A stretch of DNA of 64,000 nucleotides from Helopsaltes ochotensis (taxonomy: Eukaryota > Chordata > Aves > Passeriformes > Locustellidae). The stretch covers positions 1,760,276 through 1,824,275 of the forward strand of contig VXBM01000001.1 in NCBI GenBank assembly GCA_013400155.1. Direction: 5' to 3'. A model generated the notes under the pieces. The model saw only the letters and a program-made list of their open reading frames with translations, searched no databases and had not been told where the DNA came from. Shown piece by piece: positions 25,601 to 37,600 of the stretch (positions are counted from its first letter, which is position 1; each line of letters begins with the position of its first letter). Both the position numbers and the translations under genes were made by a program.

Positions 25601-28600
25601 GGGCCTGGCACTTGAGGCTCCATCTAATGAGGATTACAGAGGGTCGGGATCTCTGACATCTGTTAGATTCAGTCACTGAGCCACCAGCATGTCTGTGTGT
25701 ACATAAACAACTGCTCTGTAACCCACAGGCATTTCTGCTCTGTATTTACGAGGTTGTCACACTACAAATAGCTGGACAAATACTTGCCTAATGCCACAAG
25801 TGTAAATCCTGCTTATTTCATTTGGCATTTTGTTCCAAACATGCATCAGAGGAACTGAGGTAGTTTAGTTCCTCTTGAAGGTTTTTATATACATGTGTAT
25901 GTGCAGTTGTGGGTGTGAAGAGGAGGAGAGTGACTTTTCATCTCTTGAGGAAGTGGTGTTTGTGATATACTCCCTTGGCTTCAGGCTTTTCTATTAATAT
26001 GTTTTGGAGATCACAAGGGTATGAGCTTCAAAAGCATCTTGTAAATCAGTGACTGCAGGAATGAGAATTAAACGGATCATCCCTTGCAGAAGGCAATTAT
26101 GATTTAATTGCTTATGCATTCAGCCCAGTTGGCACAGCTGGCGTGTACTGGCTGCCCAGTTGGCACATGGAGGTCCTACCAGTCAGGCAGGTAGAGGGTA
26201 TATGTAGGAGTTAGGACACAGATCTCTCGACAGAGTTACCTGATTCAGTAGATAGAGAGAACAGAGCAGACTAAAGAAGGCTGTGTGGGAAACTGAATGT
26301 CTTTAATTCAGTTGCTTGTGACATCCCTAACTTTCTAAAGAATAATCACAGAATATCCGGAGTTGGAAGGGACCCACAAGGATCATCAAGTCCACCTCTT
26401 AAGTGAGTGGTCTGTGTGGGATTTTTACCCATGGTGTTAATCACCACCCTGGTCTGACCAACTGACCTCATCCCAGTGACTAAAGCTACAATAATTCAGT
26501 AACAGCACTGGCACACATTATGTTCTTCCTACTGTTTGCACCTCACAAATTTGCACAGTAAGATTGTGGGATTTTAATTGCGTTAGTTTGCCTCCAGACC
26601 CATTATTTAAAGGGGAATTTTAAAAACTTTGACAACAATGGTTTTTTACCTCTTATTCTGAAAGTGTTGGTAAAGGTCATTGGACATTAAAAATCTTATT
26701 TAATAGTCTCATTGAGCATGGCAGGCTGTCTGTGTAGTCAGGCATAGTGGTTCATAGTAAAATGGTGTAAATCAATGTTTGTTTGAAAGTGTTATTCCCT
26801 AATAATACAGATGTTTCCAGACTGTATACTATGGCTTTATAGAGAGGAAAGATAGTTGTTCTAAATGACATTTGTAAATTTGATTGCTATTAAAAATCAA
26901 GGTTTGATTACTATGACATTTTATATAAGTAATAGCCTGAGAATAGCATCTGTTTTGCATATTCAGATCTTTCTTTGCTGTTGATGATGATCTGAGGGGT
27001 GAGAAAGTTCTTATGTTTTTGTGAAAGTGATGATGCAACCACTAAATTATTTTTATCCTTTTTCCTTACCCGCATTTCTCTCTTACAGTTGTAGTGTAAC
27101 ACAGCAGGTTTTTTTAGTTGTTAATGGTGTTCTAAGTTCTGCTTACCGTGATACGTTGTGTTCCATACCAATTCTAAAGTGGCTTTTCCAGGTGAGTCTG
27201 TGCTATTCATCCATTATAACTCTGGGTGTATAATATTTTTCCTGGAAGCCAGTTGAAGAGATTTGTGAATCTGTTCCATTAGCAACTTTTAAATCAGATA
27301 TTATTTTTTCCCCTTGGGTTTTGATTAGTTCTCCAGTCTGAATACTTTGTCACTAGGGGTAAAACAATAGCCTTTTCTCCACACTGAGTGAATGCAAAGC
27401 TGCGTGTCCCTGTCCATGTTCATATATCCTACTGCATTGAAAAAGGATGCAGTAGGTGAGGAGAGGTGCTGTGGGCCAAATCATGAGCAAATGCTAATCT
27501 TATGCTGCAGTATGCAAAAGTGCAAAAGTATTATTTTATGTATCATATCAGTGATACCAGCATTATCAAATAATTTGCATTTGGAAAAGGTACCTTATGG
27601 CTCAGGAAGAAGCCTGAAGTCATTCTCAAAGGAAGTGTGGTGACTCCCTCTTTTCAAGATATGTGTCAGTGTCTGAATCACCAGGAATTTACATAGTGCT
27701 GTTACTCACAAAAATGCCCCCCTCCAGTTTCCATTCTGTTATTAATTGCCACATTCTAACTGCACCTGAAACAAAAAAGAAATCTGGACCACCTGGGAAA
27801 TTGCCGCTTCAGTCTATTGATTGGCTTTCTACATTTGCCAAAAGCAAAACATTTTGCTCTTCCATGTTCTTCCCTTCAGCCAGTTAAAAGATTGCCTTCC
27901 CCCTTTCTGTGAGCTCTGGTGTTCCTCTAATAAGGAAGAAGTGTGAGCCAATTGAGATCACTTACAGAGCAGGAAACTGTCCAGCACTTGGGGGAAAAAA
28001 AGTAGTTTTGTTGGGCCAATGATGTGCTCCAAGAAACCTGAGCCGTACTTCATTGTCATGTTTTATAGTTAATAGTTATGTGAAAAACTAAGAATTCATT
28101 GTTTGGGTTTAGTATTGCCTATGTCCAACTTGTCTGTGACTAGCAAAGAGTGTAGTTTAACTCTGTTACCTCCACTCCTGCTCAGGGAGCAAAATTTGAT
28201 CACAGACGCAAATGGGTTCCAAAGGGGTACGTGGTACTTTCTATTCTCTTAACCTCAGAACTTGTTTGTAAACCAACATGGGGTTACAACATTCTGATAC
28301 TGTAAATAATTAATTTTAAAGTATTCATATCATCTTTGCACTGCTTGAAATAATATTCACTGTGTTCTGTTCTCCTTGGTGTATCTTGCTTTAGAGGCTT
28401 TGGGGTTAGATTTGTTTGTTTTTTAATCCGTTTGTTCATTTTACTCTGGTGTGAAGTTTGGTGGTGTTTTTTGTTCTGGTTTTATGTGGGGTTTTTTTTC
28501 TAATTAAAAGAAAACTGATGCCATCATGCAGGTTGGTTTTTGATGTGTAGCTTCTCTCTTCACAGATGATGTCTATCCATCTTGACCATTGTGTTTCCAC

Positions 28601-31600
28601 CAAAATCTTAGAAAGACTGATGGAGCTAACACTAAAAAACTGTAAGTATTTGAAGGGTGGAAAACTGACCTCCTGAATGAAAGCACTTCTCTCTTCAGTT
28701 TAGAAAAGTGTTAGTGAGGAAATAAAAGGCACTAGTTCTCTTGGGTGATTTTGGCTTGAATTTAGGCTCTGTTTTTACTAATGTAATGCAGAAATGCTGA
28801 GGGCTGACTTCCACTGAGTGTGTGCAATGTGTATCACAGCGGTCCTGGCACATACCTCCAAAGTGGTGCATCCCATACAGAGCCTTTAAAACTCATTCCT
28901 GGTATTTCACAAATAGAATTGACCTGAAGAGAAGCTCAGTCTGCTCAAAAGTTTGCCTTCCTTTCCATATATTTTACTTTGGATGATGTGGACATGTGTA
29001 GCTTAAGGACTTCAAGATGTTTTTCTCATACCCATTATGTAGTTCTTCATGATTTACTTTCCAGATAAATGACAAAAGTGAAGTGAATCATACACTTGCA
29101 CAGAAACACTTTGAAGGATCTGCTTCAGCCCACAGTGCTGCTAATGTCTTCTGTGTTTTGTCTTCTTCCTTTGTCTGTACTCAAATATTTCTCCACTACA
29201 AGTTCCTTTGTATGTTCCCCATGCCTTTATTCAGATCCATCAAAAGTGACATTGATTTAAGACTACCAGTTAACATTGTTAAAGTAATGTGGTTCTCTTT
29301 AAGTATTTGCACAGGCCTGTCCAAATTGTATCTTTTATTTTAATTCTTGTTTGAAATCAGAGCTGATATCAGAGGGAATGTAGCCTCCTTTATTTTGTGC
29401 CTTGCTGGTATTAGGGTTGTTTCTGAATGAGCAGTTCAAGGTAATGAATGAGCATTCAAGCAATTAAGGCTGGGAGCTCCTTGTTTACCACTTCTGTTCC
29501 AGAAACCTTGCCTGTTTTCAAATCTTACTTGGCGTCTCTTCCAGTCCCACTGTGATAACACCCTCTTACCTTTACCTACACAGGCAGTAATTTATGTGCT
29601 TAGACAAAAATATTGCCTTGTTGCTTGTTCTGCTGTTTGTGATGAAAGAGAACTATGACAGAAAATGGGTGGAGCTTGAGAGTAATCAACCTGTTATGTA
29701 GGCAAGATGTTTCCCTAGTGTAAAATACTGTATTAGACTTTTTTCCCCCTCCCTCCTTGTTTTGAAAGTAGGCTTACAGTTTAATGTACTGACTCCTCTG
29801 AGATGAGAGCTGCTAGAATTGATGCAGACTGCTAAGCTTATTTATTTCTCTTAAAAGGAATTAATGCTGAGAACTAAATTTAAACTAATCCATTCCATGT
29901 CTTTTATTTGTAGCTTCCATCAATGACGAACAGTTTAAACCATGGATTCCTTCAATAGCTGATATATCAGCTGTTTTTGTCAATATGGGTATTGGGTTCG
30001 GATCTCTCTTTCCATTGCAACATCTTCAACCCCCCTTCAACGAGCATGATATTTTGTAAGTGTTTTCCTTTTGATATTTTTTGCCTAGATCCTGTGAAAG
30101 CAAGTCTTTTGCTTAGAATGTATAATCAGAAGGTTCTTCATTTCCTTTGCTATGCTCTGTTAAGTTCTTGGCTCAGGTCTCAGTAAGAATAAATAACCCT
30201 GGAATTTAAACAATGCCTTCTAGGTAAGGATTCAGCAAACCAGAGCATTGTCCTTTGTCCTGCATCTTTCTAATGAAAGTTTGCAGGAATATTGGATTGG
30301 CTAAACAGCTGGGCGAAGTAATTGGCTACAGTTTGAGTTAGGTGTGTGTTAGATGTTCTGTAACTGAGGATTATTTTGATTTGAAGGCATTTTGATGCAC
30401 ACAGGATTTTTTTCTTCAGTTTGATGTCAATAAGCCTCTGTGGGCTTTTGAATTGTTCATTTTTTGCTCAAATTGTGTTTCTTCCACTAGAAGTCAGGTG
30501 CAAAAAACAGTGAGTCAACAACACCCGAATGGAGATACAGCCGTTGCCAGTCCAGTGTTCCCCAATCTACTTAAAAACAATTTAATTAATGTGATTAAGG
30601 TGAGAAAACTCCAAGGTTTTTGTGGGTCGGGTTTCTTTTTTTTTTTTGTGTGTGTGGTTTTTTTTGGGAAGGAAGATAGGGTTTTCAATCTATTCCTGAG
30701 CATGTGTTTGAGTAGATGTTATCCTGAGACTTAAGCTTAACATTCAGCAGAATCTATTGCGGGCATTTTGTAAACTTCAGCTTCTTGACTACCATTGGCT
30801 TCACTCACAACTGTAGAGTTTTGCTGACTCCCTTTTATGGCTGTGGCACTTTATAGGACATCTTAGCTCCCTCTTGTAGAGGAAACTATCCACTAATTTC
30901 AATTTTCAGTATTACTGGAATGTTTAGAAAATCTTTTGGCCTTTCCTTCAATTAAAGGAGGATTATCTATGTAGTAAAGAAAGATCTTTCCTGCTCCTAG
31001 TAGCATCTGAGAAGTATTGCCATTGCTCACAATGGCAATATTATATTTAATATCCAGTAGATATTTAAAAAAAGGATGCTGTTGCTGGGGGATAGGGACA
31101 TGTTAGTACACAAGTGTTGCCAAAACAGTACATCATTTGAGGTACATTTTAATGTGAGTGTGGAAAACTTGGGTTCTCATCATGCTTCAAAATAAGCTAG
31201 AGCAATTACATATTTTAATGCTTTGTATTTCTTTTAAAGTTTCTAGTTTTCTGTACATCAGTGATTCATGATGGATATACTGACCAAGAAATATGGCTGC
31301 TGCTTATATTGCTGTTTAAAATAAGCTTGGAGAAACAGTTAAAAAACCATTTTCCGATAGATTTGCAGTGCCTTTTTGTAAAGCTTCTGATGAATATAAA
31401 AGACTGGGATACAAAGGTAACTTCATAAAGTTATTGTACTAGATTTGTGGTTTGTGAAACTGCCACTTCTGTTTTGAACTTTTTTTTTCTTAAGTACGGG
31501 CTGGAAAAAATACAGAATTTTCAATAATAGTACATAAAATGATATGAAAAATTCAAAGCTTTGTGTTTGTGTGAGATTTAGGAAGTGAGTGGGTATACTG

Positions 31601-34600
31601 AGAGGGTTTTTGTTGCATGACATTGAGTTGCCTGTCCTCTTCTACAAGAGTGTATCTTAAGATTGTGTTCTAAAATAGCTGTATGTTTAAAATGACAGAC
31701 TGAAAGAATGAAGAAATTATTGCACTATGCTGGTAAGATGTCACTAAAAACATTCAGATCTCAACTATCCTACTTTAAGTTGTATTTAGCAGAGTCACCC
31801 CCTGGTGCAGCGCAGAAATTTATGTACGTCATCTCTTGTTAGATCAGTTCCTTTTATCGCTTATGCTGCCTGTGTTTCTAGGGAGTAGATGTGTCCTCCT
31901 TTGCAGATAAAGCAAAGAGCCATTCTTCAGTTTCAGGCTGTTTTGTCGTTCTTTTGAAGGTGCCTGAGCTGTGCCTGGCAGTGAGTGAACTCTCCAGTAG
32001 TCACCATAACCTCCTGTGGCTCGTTCAGCTCATGCCCAGCTGGATCGCTCGTGGACGGTAATGGCACTGTAAAGTCAGAAACACATAGGATCATTAACAG
32101 CTGCTTTATTTGTATAAGCTCAAGGTCTGAAAAATGCAATATTTATTACATGACACTTAAAAAAAATTTTGTTTTCTCATGTATTACAGATGTATGTGCA
32201 GTTCTTGGTGCGCACGTGTAGCTTTCTGATCACCCCTGCTATGAAAAGGGGTTGTTAAAGGTTTTATGTGGTTTGTGGGCTGTGGATTCTTGTATCCTGT
32301 AGCAAAGAAAGGCTTAGCTTCAGGTTCTGACATCTATAACTCTAATTCCTGTCTGAGTGACCAAAATTTAAATTTTCTTTGGGTGATTCATGTCTGCTTC
32401 TAAGCATCATTCTAAGTTCTGTATCCTTGAAATTAGTAAACTATAATGTAACTGAGTAAGCAGAATTAGTTGGGCCATTAACTTCAGGCTTGGAGACAAG
32501 TATCTGGCATTGTTTACTTGTGCAGAAGCTGAGCTGCAATGAGATTAAGGGTACTTCTGTTTTACTAGCCTGCTTACTGGTTCATATAGCACCTATAGTC
32601 AGAAAATCCAGTTTAATAGTTGCAGACAAGTTTATGTCTAGGGAAGATGTACATAACCTCACATACTTTGTAGAAACTGTAGGTTAGAGAAATTCTAAGG
32701 GAAATAATTTTTAAATTATTTTTCAGGGAATTAAGAAGACGTCTTAGCCTAGTGATAATTGCAAAATTTCTTCATAAAAGGCATGTAGAAATACCTGATG
32801 ACAGTGATGACCAGGTACTGCTTACATGTGTTGTCTTTGTAGAATTTAGAAGTTTAGAAAACATGCATTTTATGCTTGTGTTTTATGTTTTAATATTGTA
32901 AGCCTGTTTTCAAGAACCCTACCTCATGACCAACTAATAATTTTCTGTTTAGATTAGTGTATTTGCACATGTGTATAATCTGCATGTTCTGCAGCTTGTT
33001 TATTTATATGCCTAAACATTAATTTTAGACGTGGGAAAGAGGTGTGCACTTCTTTGTGTCTTCCCTTTGTAATCTTGGGGAGACACACAGTTTTCATGGG
33101 TTTGATCTTCTATTGACGAAGTGTGCAAACACTGAAGTATGTGAATAGTCAAAAATTACTCAAAGCATGAAAACTTTTAATTAACAATCCCTTTTTTGTT
33201 CTTGTCTTAATAGACAACTAATATTGTAGGGGCACTCAGTTTCCAATTTTCTGTTATTAGTAAATCAATGCAGTTTATTAATGCTTGTATCTGTAGATGT
33301 TTCTTCTACATCACTTTCTGGTGTGTATGAAACCTTCTTATCTACTGAAGAAGATGAGAGAGATGAAAAATGGACAGAAGGAACATACAGATGATGAAGT
33401 TCATGCAGAGCTAGAACATGAGGTATACAGCCGATAGTGCTTTTTTGCTTTTGCTTTTTTATGCCTTTTTAATATTTTATATATAATATCTGTTTTATGC
33501 AATTTGGGGAATGTTTATTTTACTTTTTAAACAGTCCTGTATGTGGACTGTAAGTACACTGTTTTGTTACTTTAAAATCTTTAAAATATTCTTAATTTTG
33601 CTTATAGTCATGGAGGAAGGAAAGGAGCATGTGGTGGAGGAACCTATATTGGGTTGTTTTCCGAACAGGGAAATGGTCAGATTTTCTGAGTCACGGGGAT
33701 GTCTTGAGTCTCTACTTCTGTAATCAGAGTATGTAATGATATAATCCCTTCTGATGTAATCAGTGAAAACTTTTGGTGCTGAGCCAAGCTTTTACCTGCA
33801 GGCTTCAGAAAAAGTCTTATGCATCTTTTATTAATCTCTTCTCCCAAACATGTGTTAGAAAGATTTAGTATTTCGATCCATCCAAAAATTGAATATTGGT
33901 TTGATTATTTGAGTGGTTACCATGGAATCTCTCAGCAAGTTTTGATCTGGGGGTAGATGATGGGAAAATAAAGCAAATTGCTGAATTTAATTTTCAGGTA
34001 TTAAAAACACTTTTTATGGGTTACTTAGATTATTTAAACTGGTATAATACTGGTTTAAAACGTTTCTGATATGTGAATATACTGTTTCAAATGAGTTTAG
34101 GCAGATATGTTGATAGACTTGTCCATTGGCCTGGCTATTGAAGGTTTCATTCCAGAAAGCAGAGATGGTTCTGTTTCTAGATGTGAAGAATTATAATGGT
34201 GCTTTGGCTGCTAAAGCTCTTTTGATTTCTCCCCAGGTCTACTACCTAATCTATGTCCTCCTTCATCTAGTTAGTGAAGCCAGTTTCCTTGATGTTGTAA
34301 ATTCGAGTCAAAGGGTAAGTAACTTTAGGGGCTAGACTTTTAGATTTTAAGATATTGTTTATCATGCACATTTAGTCTGTTTTGGCTAGAGCTATCATGT
34401 GATGGAAGGATCAACAGTGCATAATAGCTCTGGGGAAAACTTTTGTTCTGGGCAAGGTAAATGCAGAACTTCCCTGTGTTTACTGCAGAGAAGGGAAAGC
34501 TCTCTTCTGTGTTTCTGTCAATGGAGCCACCTCCAGACACAAAGCTGTGAAAGAGCAGGCATTTGTTGCGTTAATCTTTCTCAGAAAGTTTCTGGAGAGA

Positions 34601-37600
34601 CAAACTTAACACAGAAATTCTAAGTTAAATGATTCTGTCAACTTTGGAAGTAGGATTTAAATTTTTCAGTCTAGGAGAAAACCACTTAAAAATATCCAGT
34701 AAAATATTTTCAAGCACATTTCAGCTTCCTGTGCTGGGGTGCAGGAAGTGAAAGCAAGGACTTGTAGCTCTTCTCTGTAGTGGTAGTTCCTTTGTGCCAC
34801 ATGATGTGAACATCTGCTAAGTAATATTTTCTGCTTAGCTTTTCAGTATTTCTATTCAGATTTCTGTGATCATTTGCTGGGAGTTGCTTGCTGCAAGGTG
34901 TTTGTGTGAACTTTCTGCCTTGTGGAATCACTCTTGGCTCTTAAGAAATCTGTCATAGGAATTGTTTGAGAGACATAAACCAGTGAAGTTTGGCTACATT
35001 TGGATGCTTAGGTGTCTCTGTATATTACTTAGATTTGTGGAGGACTTGATATTTTTAATCATCTTTTTAACGAAGAAAGATTTTATTATTCGCTGACCTG
35101 TTAGCCATCAAGTGGCAAGAGGGGTGTGGCTGAATATTGTGCTGGCTAGACTTGTGCAAAATCAATCTTAACAATTTTGTTTCTGCCCCTCTCCAGCTAG
35201 AGGGGATAAATTGTGGTGGCCTTGAGACACCAGCAAATGTTTGTAAAGAGAATTTCAGCATGTCTTACCTGTTCTGCAGAAGTGGAGCCTCTTGGCAGCT
35301 GTTCAGTGAGAGATTGAAAACAGGAATTTTATGAAGAAATTAATGGAATGTGAAAATTACCTCGGGAGTCATTATCAGGAGATCATGAAGTGCAAAACTG
35401 CTTTACTAAAATAATCAGAAATTTAGAGAGAATAAAAGATCAGCCAGATAAAACCTTGGATATATTTTACCTGCTCAGCCAATTCCTACAAAAGAAATTA
35501 CCTGAGTCATCATTACTGAAAAGGTTATTTTCAGCTCCTGTAACTTCAGAATTTTTTTTGCTGATAAAAGATGTGAATGGCACTATGCTGTGTTTGCTAT
35601 TTTGGGCGCAGAAAGGATTTGCAAATTAGTTAGTAGGAACTTTGGAATTTGTGTTGTATAGCTCTGCTGTACTTTGAAGCTGCTTTTAAAAAATCTTAGA
35701 CCTGGTCTACCAGGAGCATGCCAGCAGCAAATAGATGATACTGCGATGTGATCTTGTTTTCTTTCTTTTCCCTTCCTTAGCTGTGTATTTCAGAGAAAAA
35801 TTCAAGCTGAGGCCTGTAATTTTTAAATTAATACAATATTTATATAAAGCCTGTAGTTTGGACATGGAGGATTTAATAGCTGTACACTTTTGTCTTTATT
35901 TAGCAACACTTACTGAAGCTTTGTCGTGCCTTAGATAAGCACATAAAAGGTGATATTAGGGAAGATGCAAGAATGTTTTATCGGTCTAAGGTAAGATGCA
36001 AAACTTGATTTTTCTGTTTTGTTTTGGTTTTGGGGTGGTTTTTACTGTTCGTCATGCATGTTATTCCCTCATCTCAGCCCTGGAAATTCTAGGAGTTCCT
36101 CATGGACTTGGGATGTTTTCCTGTTTTTTCTGTCAGCGTCATGTCTTTGCATGGGAATAAATACATGCCCATTTTATTCACTGAAAATATTCCTTATGCT
36201 AACAGTGGGACTCCAAACAGCTCCAAAATGTGTCTGATCTTCCTTTTAGCCAGATATCTCCACCTTTAGGCCCACGGAGTTGCTCTGTTTCTTTTTGTGG
36301 CAGTCTCTGGTAGCTGACTCCAGTTATAAGAGCAGGGCCTACCTGCAGGGCAGGATACAGAGGACTGAAAAAATTGCCTGTCTTGCACGAGTCTCCATTT
36401 TATTTTTCAAATGAATTAATTGATTACAAAGGCTTTGGATTTAAGCCAACTGTGTGTGTGACATAGCATCAAGCTTGGACAAGTGCCTTTTGTTTGCTCT
36501 GCCTTGTGAGCCTTACTACTCGTAGGCTTAATTTTGTGACCTTCATGCTTTGCATGCTGTTGTAACATACCAAGTCAGCTCAGTGAGAAAGGGACCAGCC
36601 CCAACTTTGAAAAGCCTTGGCTTCTTTTAAAGCCCAGCTTTAAATCAGACATTTGCAGTTGTGTGCTTCCTTATTCTTTTCATACTCAGATTAGTGGATC
36701 ATGGATCCTTTTAACAAGTTTACTCTTGCCTTGGGGTATTGTATCTCTGGTCGCTTTCACTTCTATTTGCCTTTGCACTGAGAGGGGAAAAATCTTACTC
36801 TGGTTTTCTCCATTGCTTCGTTTGTGTAACACTGCAGTAACTTGTAGAGGATGCTGAATTTTAACACAGTATATGAAGGGAATGTCAGTGTGAATGACTT
36901 GGATTAAACACCTGTTTGTGATTGGATGTGAAAAAGCACGGTTTTATGTACAAGGAACTTGTTTCAGAAGCGGCCGGTTCTGCCTTGTTGGCTTTTGTGG
37001 CCGCAGTTGCACCTGTTCTAGGAACAATCAGACTTGCATGACAAACCTCATTTCCCAGGGATGAGGTGGTGTTTGGAGGCCGGAGGTTTGCATGGTGATT
37101 CCAAACATTTAACCTGAGGAGTCATGTCCTCTAATGTGTTCGTGGAGTTCATGCTTTAAATTCAGAGTCACGAGTTACAGGATCTGAAGTTGAGGTGATG
37201 ATACTTAGTGACAATAACATTGTTCCTTTTCCAGTAAACTTTGTATGTTGGATTATCTGGGGTTTTTTTGAGTTTGAAGCCATGAGGGGGAACACAAGGT
37301 ATGATTTTTTCTTTTTAAACACAAATGGCTAAATTAATCAGTGTGAATTTGCAGGTAAAAGGCTTGGCTGCTAGAATATATGGGAAATGGCAGGATGTGA
37401 TACAAACCACTCGGCTTACTCAGGTACTGTAATGAAACAGTTTTCTCTCTTCCTGCATTGAGGGGTTCATTTAACTAATTTTTTAGCAGTTGAAAATGGC
37501 ATATTATTTTCAAGAGATTTTTTTTCCTACATAAATGGCACGGCTGTGGAATACAGTTAGATGTATTAGAATGGATTTTAATTAAAATTCTTTCTTTGCT

